NCBI GenBank assembly: GCA_016936095.1
Contig: JAFGPR010000146.1
Span: 1 to 33,391 of the forward strand
DNA from: Ignavibacteriales bacterium
GTDB lineage: Bacteria > Bacteroidota > Ignavibacteria > Ignavibacteriales > Melioribacteraceae
Direction of reading: 5' to 3'
Length of the DNA stretch: 33,391 bases
The number at the start of each line of letters is the position of its first letter. Position 1 is the first letter of the stretch. Both the position numbers and the translations under genes were made by a program. A model generated the notes under the pieces. That model saw only the letters and a program-made list of their open reading frames with translations, had not been told where the DNA came from and searched no databases. Shown here in pieces: positions 26,243 to 33,391 of the stretch.

Positions 26243-27427
26243 ATGAAAAATAAAAATCAAAAATTTGACACTAAATGTGTTCATGCGGGAATTAAAGAAT
26301 ATGAATTTGGACCTGTTGTTCCTCCGATTTATCAGACTTCAACATTCAAATTTAAATCAACTTCTCACGGTGCTTCTCTCTTTAAAGGAGAGGAGGAGGG
26401 TTACATCTATACAAGAATGGGTAACCCCACAATAGAAGCAATGGAAGATGCCATTGCAGAACTCGAAGGTGGATATAAAGCACTCGGCTGTGGCAGCGGT
26501 ATGGCTGCTATCCATACTTGCCTGGTATCTCTTCTTAATCATGGCGAGCATGTAATCTGTTCAAAAGCAGTTTATGGCCCGACAAACACACTTGTCAAAA
26601 ATGTATTAAGCAAATTTAATATTGAAACAACTTTTGTGAACACTTCCAATCTCAAAGATATTCAAGAGGCAGTTAAGCCAAATACAAAAGTAATCTATAT
26701 CGAAACACCGGGCAATCCTACTCTGGAAATTGCTGACCTTGCTGAAACAGCAAAAATCGCAAGATCAATCAATGCCAAATTAGTTGTCGATAATACTTTT
26801 ATGAGCCCAGCACTTCAACAGCCTTTAACTCTTGGTGTTGATATTGTTGTGCATAGTATGACAAAATTCTTAAACGGACATGCTGATGTTGTTGCAGGAA
26901 TTATTGTTGTCAAGGATAAAGAAACTTATGCTTTATTCAGAAAAACACTAAATCAACTTGGTGGCGTTATTGATCCATTTAACGCATTTCTTGTTCATAG
27001 AGGATTAAAAACTCTTAGTATTAGATTGGAAAAACAATGTAAAAGCTCAATGAAGATTGCAGAGTATCTGGAGAAACATCCGAAAGTAGAATGGGTAATG
27101 TATCCCGGTTTGAAATCTCATCCCGAATATGAAATTGGCTTGAAACAACACAAAGATCATGGTGCAATGATTTCATTTGAATTAAAAGGTGGTTTCAGTG
27201 CCGGAGAAACAATGATGAATTCTGTCGAATTATGTCAATTGGCAGTTAGTCTCGGTGGGGTTGAATCGCTAATTCAACATCCAGCTAGCATGACACATTT
27301 ATCTATGGGAAAGGAATCACGAAAAGAAGCGGGTATTACAGATGGACTTGTACGTCTTTCCGTCGGGATTGAAAATGTTGATGATATTATTTCAGACCTT
27401 GAATCTGCCCTAAATAAAATTAGTTGA
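26243..27427 (+). CDS. PLP-dependent trans-sulfuration enzyme (methionine gamma-lyase/cystathionine gamma-lyase-like)
   Basis: 394 residues, Cys/Met metabolism PLP family, cytoplasmic. The PLP-binding Lys is about 208 in VVHSMTKFLNGHADV, with family motifs YTRMGNPT, GCGSGMAAI, YIETPGNPTLEIAD and HPASMTHL. The N-terminal FDTKCVHAG and overall length fit methionine gamma-lyase (cleaves Met to methanethiol, ammonia and 2-oxobutyrate) or the related cystathionine lyases/synthases. The residue after Tyr111-Gly112 is Pro113, where methionine gamma-lyases of the Pseudomonas/Citrobacter type have the specificity-related Cys, so the substrate is uncertain. It follows gyrA by 33 bases and ends at a clear terminator, so it probably shares the replication transcript. 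Confidence 0.88.
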   Translation: MKNKNQKFDTKCVHAGIKEYEFGPVVPPIYQTSTFKFKSTSHGASLFKGEEEGYIYTRMGNPTIEAMEDAIAELEGGYKALGCGSGMAAIHTCLVSLLNHGEHVICSKAVYGPTNTLVKNVLSKFNIETTFVNTSNLKDIQEAVKPNTKVIYIETPGNPTLEIADLAETAKIARSINAKLVVDNTFMSPALQQPLTLGVDIVVHSMTKFLNGHADVVAGIIVVKDKETYALFRKTLNQLGGVIDPFNAFLVHRGLKTLSIRLEKQCKSSMKIAEYLEKHPKVEWVMYPGLKSHPEYEIGLKQHKDHGAMISFELKGGFSAGETMMNSVELCQLAVSLGGVESLIQHPASMTHLSMGKESRKEAGITDGLVRLSVGIENVDDIISDLESALNKIS

Positions 27428-27450
27428 TTAATTTTATTTAATAAAAATTG

Positions 27451-27490
27451 AATGCAGCATTATAATAAATATATTTTGCTGCATTTTTTT
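27451..27490 (+). terminator. Rho-independent terminator after the PLP enzyme
   Basis: AATGCAGCA pairs with TGCTGCATT across a 17-base AT loop and runs into a T7 tract. It closes the dnaN-gyrA-PLP enzyme unit. Confidence 0.8.
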
Positions 27491-27595
27491 ATTTTAAATT
27501 AGATATTTTCAAATCATTTGTGTAGGAAATATATTAAATTTGAATAATTATTTATCAAACACATTTTTAATTAAAAAAAATCTTATGGAGGAAAA

Positions 27596-28531
27596 ATGAA
27601 CGATTTTGATGTGATACCTTATTTAATTTATTGTATCGGTGGACTTTTTGTTTTGATCTTATTCACAAAAATGTTTTTTATAGTCAAGCAACAAACTACT
27701 GTAGTAATCGAACGATTCGGAAGATTTAAGAGAATTGCATCTCCCGGTTTAAGAATGAAAATACCTTTTATTGACCAGATCATTGCGCGTGTTAACATGC
27801 GGATCAGACAACTAGATGTGGGTGTAGAAACTAAAACAGATGATGACGTATTTGTTATGGTGCAGGTATCCGTTCAATACTTTGTTATTCCCGAAAAAGT
27901 TTATGATGCTTTCTACAAGTTAAATAATCCCGAAGGGCAAATAACTTCCTACGTATTTGATGTAATTCGTGCTGAAATTCCAACAATTGAACTTGATGAT
28001 GTTTTCAGAGAAAAAGACAGAGTGGCACAAAGCGTAAAAGAAAGTCTTTCTGATGTTATGAAAGATTATGGGTATGATATTGTGAAAAGTCTTATTACTG
28101 ATATTGATCCTGCACAAGTTGTAAAAACAGCTATGAACGAAAAAGAAGCAGCAAAGCGAATTAGACAAGCCACATTAGACAAAGCTGAAGCAGATAAAAT
28201 ACGAGTTGTTAAAAATGCAGAAGCAGAAGCTGAAAGCAAAAAATTACAAGGAGAAGGATTAGCACAGCAAAGAGTTGCAATTGCGAGAGGTATGAAAGAG
28301 TCGGTTGAGATATTAAAATCTGTTACAGAAAGTTCGGGAAATGAAGTATTAATTCAATTGCTAATAACTCAATATTTTGACACATTAGATTCAATGGCTA
28401 AACATAGTTCATCAAATACAATTATGCTACCTCATAATCCTGCTGGTATAAATTCATTTTTTGAAGAAATACGAAATACACTTATTGCTGCGAAATTAGT
28501 AGAAACAGATCACACAAAAGGGAAGAAATAA
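27596..28531 (+). CDS. SPFH/Band 7 protein, HIR/stomatin-like
   Basis: 311 residues. There is an N-terminal hydrophobic anchor (about 8-29) and an SPFH/Band 7 domain (about 30-200: VVIERFGRFKRIASPGL, VNMRIRQLDVGVETKTDDDVFVMVQVSVQYFV, DVIRAEIPTIELDDVFREK). A charged helix with AEADKIRVVKNAEAEAESKKLQGEG follows, then a C-terminal segment with VLIQLLITQYFDTLD. The DDVFV/VQYFV pattern and DVIRAEIP are those of hypersensitive-induced-reaction (HIR)-type prohibitin relatives. Such proteins form ring or cage scaffolds in the membrane and may steer proteases or lipid domains. Start ATG preceded by GGAGG. It is a second, distinct SPFH type besides the flotillins at 0.7-2.9 kb, and stands alone before a strong terminator. 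Confidence 0.9.
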   Translation: MNDFDVIPYLIYCIGGLFVLILFTKMFFIVKQQTTVVIERFGRFKRIASPGLRMKIPFIDQIIARVNMRIRQLDVGVETKTDDDVFVMVQVSVQYFVIPEKVYDAFYKLNNPEGQITSYVFDVIRAEIPTIELDDVFREKDRVAQSVKESLSDVMKDYGYDIVKSLITDIDPAQVVKTAMNEKEAAKRIRQATLDKAEADKIRVVKNAEAEAESKKLQGEGLAQQRVAIARGMKESVEILKSVTESSGNEVLIQLLITQYFDTLDSMAKHSSSNTIMLPHNPAGINSFFEEIRNTLIAAKLVETDHTKGKK

Positions 28532-28550
28532 TCAGTAATGAAATTATTAG

Positions 28551-28577
28551 CCCCCGATAATATCGGGGGTTTTTTTG
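28551..28577 (+). terminator. Rho-independent terminator after the SPFH gene
   Basis: CCCCCGATA-a-TATCGGGGG followed by eight T's, a perfect 9-bp GC-rich stem. The stem sequence CCCCGATA...TATCGGGG is a word I recall as a recurrent terminator in Bacteroidota. Confidence 0.92.
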
Positions 28578-28634
28578 TTTCTATAAATAATAACATTATT
28601 TTAAAAATAAATATTATATTTCATTTCTTTTTCT

Positions 28635-28642
28635 TACATTTG
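28635..28642 (+). promoter_or_regulatory. Candidate TAnnTTTG promoter of proC
   Basis: TACATTTG followed by CGC, 31 bases upstream of the proC ATG, is a very typical Bacteroidota/Chlorobiota -7 box (TAnnTTTGC). It lies just after the terminator of the preceding gene, where a promoter is expected. The -33 element is not evident. Confidence 0.5.
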
Positions 28643-28673
28643 CGCACTTTAATTTTTAATTTTAGGGGATTAT

Positions 28674-29498
28674 ATGAATACCAAGAAAGAAAAAATAACA
28701 ATAATTGGTGCAGGCAATATCGGGATGGCGATTGCGAAAGGCTTGGCTAATTCAAAAAATTATCAACCTAAAGATATTATTCTTACAAGAAGACATCTTC
28801 ATCTTCTCGACGATTTTAAAAAGAAAGGATTTGCTGTAACAGATAATAATTGTAAAGCAGTAAAAGAAAGTAATATAATTATTATCGCTGTTGAACCACA
28901 ACAACTAAATTCTTTATTGACTGAAATTTCAAATTCAATAAATATTAAACAACATTTAATAATTTCTGTCGTATCGGGTGCAAGTGTAAAACAGATAAAA
29001 GAAAAAATCGGGAAAAATGTAACTGTAATCCGGGCAATGCCAAACACCGCAATTGCTGTTGGGGAATCAATGACTTGTATTGCGGCGTTAAAAGCAAATA
29101 ATTCGTCCATTCAAAAAGCGAAAAAAATTTTTGAGACAGTTGGTAAATGTATGGTGATTGAAGAAGAACAAATGACAGCAGCTACAGCACTCGGTGCCTG
29201 CGGTATTGCTTTTTTCTTGCGTGCAATAAGAGCTGCATCGCAAGGTGGAATTGAGATTGGTTTCCGTTCAGATGTTGCTCTTACAATTGCTGCACAAACT
29301 GCAAAGGGGGCAGCAACTATTATGCTTAATTCTGAGAGACATCCCGAGTTTGAAATTGATAAGGTTACGACTCCGCGAGGCTGTACAATATCAGGATTAA
29401 ATCATATGGAACATGAAGGGTTTAGTTCAGCGATGATAAAGGGAATAACCGTATCTGCGGAAAAAGCTGCAAAGCTTTATCAAACAAATAATGATTAA
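28674..29498 (+). CDS. proC: Pyrroline-5-carboxylate reductase
   Basis: 274 residues, last step of proline synthesis (P5C + NAD(P)H to proline) in the cytoplasm. The Rossmann motif IIGAGNIGMAIAKGL is at about 10-24, followed by TRRH (NADPH-type basic residues), IIIAVEPQQL, VIRAMPNTAIAVGESMT and the C-terminal dimer/active-site segment VTTPRGCTISGLNHMEHEGF. The GCT-x-GL region is the family signature. ATG is preceded by AGGGGAT. It appears monocistronic with its own candidate promoter. Confidence 0.95.
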   Translation: MNTKKEKITIIGAGNIGMAIAKGLANSKNYQPKDIILTRRHLHLLDDFKKKGFAVTDNNCKAVKESNIIIIAVEPQQLNSLLTEISNSINIKQHLIISVVSGASVKQIKEKIGKNVTVIRAMPNTAIAVGESMTCIAALKANNSSIQKAKKIFETVGKCMVIEEEQMTAATALGACGIAFFLRAIRAASQGGIEIGFRSDVALTIAAQTAKGAATIMLNSERHPEFEIDKVTTPRGCTISGLNHMEHEGFSSAMIKGITVSAEKAAKLYQTNND

Positions 29499-29621
29499 AT
29501 TAGTGTAATAAATTAAATTTTTGCGACTTTTAAGTTGTGAAAAAAAATAATTTGAATAAAGGTTTTAATCAAAATTAATTCTTTATTAGGTGAAAGTTCA
29601 AGCATTTTTGTGTTATTTAAT

Positions 29622-29674
29622 AACAGACTTAAGATTGATGAAACTAAAAAATGATTATTCTGTTATAGTCTGTT
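29622..29674. repeat. Inverted repeat in the thioredoxin leader
   Basis: AACAGACT (29622-29629) and AGTCTGTT (29667-29674) are exact inverted copies. TTCAAG (29597-29602) and CTTGAA (29675-29680) form a second pair around them. Loops of 37 and 72 bases make a stable stem uncertain. It could be a regulator site or chance. Confidence 0.3.
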
Positions 29675-29755
29675 CTTGAATAATTTTATTTTGTGAAACC
29701 TTTAGACATATTAATCATCTTAATTTCGAAAATTAAATTAACTTTGGAGAACAAA

Positions 29756-30091
29756 ATGGGTAATTACGTCATTGGAACTGACGCAAACTTTGAAACAGAA
29801 GTATTGAAATCAGATATGCTTGTATTGGTTGACTTTTGGGCACCTTGGTGTGCTCCTTGTAAGATGGTCGCACCAGTTGTTGAAGAAATTGCAGACGAAT
29901 ATGCAGGTCAATTAAAAGTTGTAAAAGTAAACACAGACGAAAATCAACAGATTGCTTACAAATATGGAATAATGAGCATACCAACTTTAGGAATTTTTAA
30001 TAAAGGTGAAGTAGTAGATGGAGTGGTCGGAGCTGTGCCGAAGCAAATGTTATTAGAAAAAATAAAACCTCATCTTAGAAAAACAAACTAA
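29756..30091 (+). CDS. trxA: Thioredoxin
   Basis: 111 residues from the ATG at 29756, with GGAG six bases upstream. A longer in-frame start at 29693 would add 21 residues with no such site and no family support. The active site is [14 protein letters not shown] (WCAPC, Cys about 34 and 37; the classical WCGPC has Gly at the second spacer position). The cis-Pro is in MSIPTLGIF, and the fold continues to the C-terminal helix. Disulfide reductant in the cytoplasm. It is followed after a few bases by a terminator shared with the convergent ferredoxin gene. Confidence 0.95.
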   Translation: MGNYVIGTDANFETEVLKSDMLVLVDFWAPWCAPCKMVAPVVEEIADEYAGQLKVVKVNTDENQQIAYKYGIMSIPTLGIFNKGEVVDGVVGAVPKQMLLEKIKPHLRKTN

Positions 30092-30125
30092 AAAAAAAGC
30101 CTCTTAATTTATAAGAGGCTTTTTT
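30091..30125. terminator. Bidirectional terminator between thioredoxin and ferredoxin genes
   Basis: AGCCTCTTA and TAAGAGGCT form a 9-bp stem with an ATTTA loop. A run of A's on the left and T6 on the right make it functional in both directions. Confidence 0.9.
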
Positions 30126-30139
30126 GATTATAAGGCAAT

Positions 30140-30355
30140 TTATTTTTCTATAATTGCTTCAACAGCACAAGTAGGAATGCATGTTTTGCATTCAGTGCAC
30201 AAATCAGGAACAATAAAAGTAAAATCTTGTGACAGAGGAGGGTGCATTTCACCATTAAAATTATACTCTTCGCCTGCAGCAAAAATTGCACCTTCTGGAC
30301 ATTCATCTATGCATGCTCCACAATTGATGCATTCTTCCGTGATTACAATAGCCAT
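30140..30355 (-). CDS. 2[4Fe-4S] ferredoxin
   Basis: 71 residues with two cluster motifs: CINCGACIDECP (Cys at about 9, 12, 15 and Cys19 before Pro) and CTECKTCIPTC (about 53-63, with Ala instead of the usual Pro after the last Cys). An insert of about 30 residues between the motifs, with AGEEYNFNGEMHPP, separates the two halves; this is typical of the bacterial 'YfhL/FdxA-like' short ferredoxins rather than minimal clostridial ones. Low-potential electron carrier in the cytoplasm. ATG is preceded by GGAG. No obvious partner enzyme in the window. Confidence 0.92.
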   Translation of the reverse strand: MAIVITEECINCGACIDECPEGAIFAAGEEYNFNGEMHPPLSQDFTFIVPDLCTECKTCIPTCAVEAIIEK

Positions 30356-30463
30356 ATTTTTCTCCGTTTTATTGTTAAAGTTAAAATTGAACTATGTTAA
30401 TTTATTGATTTAATAATTAAATTCAAAATAGAATTTTATTGTCTGAATTAAACAAATAAATTT

Positions 30464-31192
30464 TTATTTTATGTTACTCAAAATTAAATATATTGACAGT
30501 AAAAACAAAATAATAAGAATAATTTTATCATAAATTTCTGTTCGTATTCTGGTAAAAAAGAAACTTCCGATTATTATTCCCATAATCACTACTGGAATTG
30601 ACTTAACGAAATCCCAAAATACATTTTTTGTCGTAAGACCTGTAAAGAAATGAATGCTTACAATAAAAAAAGATAGAACAATAAAATATCCTGTGATTTG
30701 AGCTTTCTTAAAAACCTTGTCATAATCGTTCATCGCGAAATAAATAATTACTGGTGGACCGCTTGTATTAAAGGCACCACCTAATAATCCCGAGAAAAAA
30801 CCAGATATATAAGCATACTTCGAATTTACTTTTGTTGAATTTATCTTGATTAGTGTTTTGTAAATTACAAATGTAAGAAGAATTATACCAAGAGATATTT
30901 TTATTATTTCTGGACTTGCTTTTGCAAGGAAAAACACACCCAATGGCACACCAATAATTGCACCCAAGAAAATCTCTTTCAACTCAGAAAATTTTATGTT
31001 TTTTCTAAATTCAATAAATAAAGCAAAATTTACAATAAATCCACACAAAGCACCAAGAGGTATAGCATGCTTAACAGGAAGAAAAATAGTCAGAACCGGA
31101 ATTGAAATTATTGCAAATCCAAATCCTGTTAAACTTTGAACAAACGATGCCAAAAAAAATACGAACAAAATTAATATAAATTCTAAGTTCAC
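30464..31192 (-). CDS. TSUP-family permease (TauE/SafE type)
   Basis: 242 residues, about 8 membrane helices. The N-terminal FLASFVQSLTGFGFAIISIPVL and the mid-protein SGFFSGLLGGAFNTSGPPVIIYFAM are the duplicated TSUP signatures (SxxGxGGG / GPP). The family exports or imports sulfite, sulfonates, sulfoacetate or other small anions; the specific ion is not evident. It is 24 bases downstream of the POT-like transporter gene in the same orientation, possibly one transcript with it and the M14 peptidase. Confidence 0.9.
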   Translation of the reverse strand: MNLEFILILFVFFLASFVQSLTGFGFAIISIPVLTIFLPVKHAIPLGALCGFIVNFALFIEFRKNIKFSELKEIFLGAIIGVPLGVFFLAKASPEIIKISLGIILLTFVIYKTLIKINSTKVNSKYAYISGFFSGLLGGAFNTSGPPVIIYFAMNDYDKVFKKAQITGYFIVLSFFIVSIHFFTGLTTKNVFWDFVKSIPVVIMGIIIGSFFFTRIRTEIYDKIILIILFLLSIYLILSNIK

Positions 31193-31216
31193 TAATAATG
31201 ATAGATTGTTAAAAAA

Positions 31217-32545
31217 TTATACCTGAAGATTTTTCTTAGCATCAATTTTTTTTATAACAATTTTAAATACAAAAAGTGCTATTGCTGCCAATAAACCAAT
31301 CCCGACAAAATAATACCAGATATAGTGAGCGTCAGCATAGTATGCCATTCTCTGTACTTCAGTTAATCCTGCCGGTAACGTTGTAGGATCGGGACAATAA
31401 GAATCAAGTAAAAATCCCGACATTACAAAACCAATAATATATGAGAAGAAAGAATGTAGATGACTAAAACCCATATATAAACCTTCTTCACCTTTTGGTG
31501 CTTGTAAAGAAAAATATTCAAGAAATCTTGGCGAAATAAAACATTCTGCTAATCCCTGCAATGCGATACCAACAATCATCATAAATGTTAATGGATGCAT
31601 ATTAAAAAGTCCAAAAACATTAATTGCTTGACTACCCAATATATTACTAAACGCCATTGCTAATGCTGATAAAGGCATAATTAACATACCAACAAAAATT
31701 GAATTAACTGCTTGCTTCTTTCTCATCAATTGAGTAATTAACACGACAAATATTACCACGACAAGAGGATTAACATTAGCTAACCATTCAGGTTTTGCTT
31801 CTTCACCTTGAAGACGAATTACGAATTTTGGCATTGTAGCATATAGCTGACCCTGAATTAACCAAAATCCTGACACAATAAGTGTTAATGCAATTAATCT
31901 TCCCTTTGTAAAAATTCTAACCAAACCTTCCCATACTTCTTTCAATGATTTTCCTTTTGTATCTTCTTTTACGTCTTTAAAAACAAATAGTGCAAATAAT
32001 AATGCAAGAAATGCCATCCCAGAAGAGAAAAAATTAACGTGCTCAAGTCCTAGTCCTTGTCGAATATATGGAACAACCGTTTTACCACTAAAGGCACCAA
32101 TATTTACAACCCAGTAGAATAATGAAAAACCTCGCGCCCTATTAATTTCATTTGTTGTTTTAGCAACGGTTCCTGTAATCAACGGTTTAATAAATGATGC
32201 GCCAACCATTAAGATTATTAATAGAATTATTACCATTAATTTCGTTGTAAAAATTCCCAAGAAAAAATATCCGATCGTCAGTAAACCAAAGGCAATAATT
32301 AATCCGTTTTTAAATCCTATCTTGTCTACAAATGTGCCCGAAAATGGAGGAAAGAAATATACTCCTGCAGAAAAAACACCTGCAATAATACCTGTTTCTA
32401 TGTCGGTAAATCCGACAATATCAGTTAAATAAAGTGTAAGAACGATAAAAAATCCGTAATAAGCAGCACGTTCCATTAATTCCATCGCATTTGCAATCCA
32501 AAAACGAGACGGAAACTTCCACGATGTTGGTTGTGTGTTCTCCAT
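31217..32545 (-). CDS. MFS transporter, POT/PTR2-like
   Basis: 442 residues, about 12-14 hydrophobic segments. The first helix carries NAMELMERAAYYGFF, matching the ExxERxxYYG motif of proton-dependent oligopeptide transporters (POT/PTR2). The expected D-K-G/TG-rich loops are present (FSGTFVDKIGFKNGLI between helices 2 and 3, ARGFSLFYWVVNIGAF for helix 4). It is probably an importer of di-/tripeptides or a related solute driven by protons, but related branches move other compounds. ATG is preceded by AAGGAA. It is 17 bases after the M14 peptidase gene, which supports a peptide-use role. Confidence 0.85.
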   Translation of the reverse strand: MENTQPTSWKFPSRFWIANAMELMERAAYYGFFIVLTLYLTDIVGFTDIETGIIAGVFSAGVYFFPPFSGTFVDKIGFKNGLIIAFGLLTIGYFFLGIFTTKLMVIILLIILMVGASFIKPLITGTVAKTTNEINRARGFSLFYWVVNIGAFSGKTVVPYIRQGLGLEHVNFFSSGMAFLALLFALFVFKDVKEDTKGKSLKEVWEGLVRIFTKGRLIALTLIVSGFWLIQGQLYATMPKFVIRLQGEEAKPEWLANVNPLVVVIFVVLITQLMRKKQAVNSIFVGMLIMPLSALAMAFSNILGSQAINVFGLFNMHPLTFMMIVGIALQGLAECFISPRFLEYFSLQAPKGEEGLYMGFSHLHSFFSYIIGFVMSGFLLDSYCPDPTTLPAGLTEVQRMAYYADAHYIWYYFVGIGLLAAIALFVFKIVIKKIDAKKNLQV

Positions 32546-32562
32546 TTAGTTCCTTTATTAAA

Positions 32563-33391
32563 TTATTCGATTATTGAATTATAGATTAAACCTTCTTTTT
32601 GTTCGATATCATAAACATAACCATTGACAACTATGTATCGTATCTCATCCTTTTCTTTAATAATAAAATTAGCGGAGCTACCAATTTTTATTTCCTCATC
32701 TTTATTTTTATCTTTTGTTATTATATTTATCGGTAATTTAGTGCATCTTTCTTTAGTAGTGAAATTATTTACTTTTACTGAAGTGTAACCTTGTTCATAT
32801 AATTTTTCATAATCTAATTTTTCCACATCTTCAATTGAATTGATTTCACTTAAATATATCTTGCCGGGAAATATTTTCATCGTATCACAGTCAAGTTCAT
32901 CATAACCAAAAAAAGGGGTAAGGTCTCCTATGTCTTGTACTCTGCCGATAAAATTTATTTCTTGTTTATCTTGAAAAATATTTTCTGTCCTATAAATACC
33001 AATATCAACTAATATATCCCGTCCATCCTTTTCCATGGTAACATTTCTCAATAGCAGATCAAATGCCCGCCTTTCGTTTTCTGGTATATTAAAGTAAGTT
33101 TGTATATCTGATGTTTTATAACATTCGTTTGATATAGATTGAAATGCCGAAAGCAATGCAACAAAATTTATTTTTCTAAGGAATTGTTTTTCGAAATCAT
33201 TTTTCCATCCACCGGTTTCAATTAAAACTGAACTCGTTCCCCACTTTATCATATTGTCACCAAATGCTCTCGGCTCGAAATCGTCATTGTATTTAGCAAT
33301 GTATCCAGGAATAAATTGTGAAAGTTCTTCAAATAAACAGGAAATTAATTTCATTGTCCTTTCTCTGACATCGTTGATATCTTTTTCATAA
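32563..33391 (-). CDS. M14-family zinc carboxypeptidase, C-terminal part
   Basis: Partial gene running off the right edge: the frame stays open upstream of the ATG at 33354 to the end of the window (reading YEKDINDVRERT), so that ATG is internal. The visible 276 residues contain the C-terminal side of the M14 domain: EPRAFGDNMIKWGTSSVLIETGGW, where the Glu in IETGG fits the M14 catalytic Glu position. A ~150-residue C-terminal extension follows with beta-like strands. The zinc-binding HxxE and His motifs must lie outside the window. Likely a secreted or periplasmic peptidase trimming peptides, fitting the POT-like transporter encoded 17 bases downstream. Confidence 0.75.
   Translation of the reverse strand, partial: YEKDINDVRERTMKLISCLFEELSQFIPGYIAKYNDDFEPRAFGDNMIKWGTSSVLIETGGWKNDFEKQFLRKINFVALLSAFQSISNECYKTSDIQTYFNIPENERRAFDLLLRNVTMEKDGRDILVDIGIYRTENIFQDKQEINFIGRVQDIGDLTPFFGYDELDCDTMKIFPGKIYLSEINSIEDVEKLDYEKLYEQGYTSVKVNNFTTKERCTKLPINIITKDKNKDEEIKIGSSANFIIKEKDEIRYIVVNGYVYDIEQKEGLIYNSIIE

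Overview
The window is a 33.4 kb AT-rich piece of bacterial chromosome. Ordinary housekeeping genes, frequent GGAGG-type ribosome binding sites, TAnnTTTGC-like promoter boxes, secreted and lipid-modified proteins of Bacteroidota style, and the order dnaN-recF-DUF721-gyrB-gyrA together suggest the Bacteroidota/Chlorobiota side of the tree, most likely an Ignavibacteria-like organism. That placement is inference. I see no rRNA, tRNA, CRISPR array, prophage or insertion sequence.

Left part (1-8.2 kb). The window opens inside an ATP-type PEP carboxykinase gene. Converging on it is a five-gene minus-strand run: a CLC chloride channel/exchanger with regulatory CBS and TrkA-C-like domains, a small lipoprotein, an NfeD-like membrane protein, a short protein whose N-terminal half is flotillin and whose C-terminal part is an NfeD OB fold, and a full-length flotillin. 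The middle gene looks like the scar of a tandem duplication of an nfeD-flotillin pair followed by a deletion. A PPK2 polyphosphate kinase and a lipoprotein follow.

Middle part (8.2-19.2 kb). This is the accessory section. It holds an apparently exported methyltransferase, an orphan beta-class DNA methyltransferase, a MATE/ANKH-like membrane protein, and a histidine kinase/response regulator pair divergent from a secreted acidic repeat protein. Between the divergent genes lie four TTAAC repeats at 10, 10 and 11 bp spacing, a good candidate operator for the response regulator. Next come two soluble methyltransferases, one behind a KaiC/RAD55-like ATPase with altered Walker motifs. Then comes a sparsely coding stretch (about 17.6-19.2 kb) with an ankyrin-repeat gene and a 56-residue membrane peptide gene.

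Right part (19.2-33.4 kb). The replication cluster dnaN-recF-dciA(DUF721)-gyrB-gyrA runs on the plus strand without dnaA directly upstream, followed by a PLP trans-sulfuration-type enzyme. After it come an SPFH (HIR/stomatin-like) protein, proC, thioredoxin, and on the minus strand a ferredoxin. The window ends in a minus-strand run, M14 carboxypeptidase (cut by the window end), POT-like transporter and TSUP permease, that would fit peptide degradation and uptake.

Several intergenic spaces carry perfect or near-perfect palindromes; some end in T-tracts and are clear terminators, others may be dispersed palindromic repeats. The observations most worth a second look are the flotillin-NfeD chimera, the TTAAC operator with its acidic repeat protein, and the KaiC-like ATPase/methyltransferase pair.
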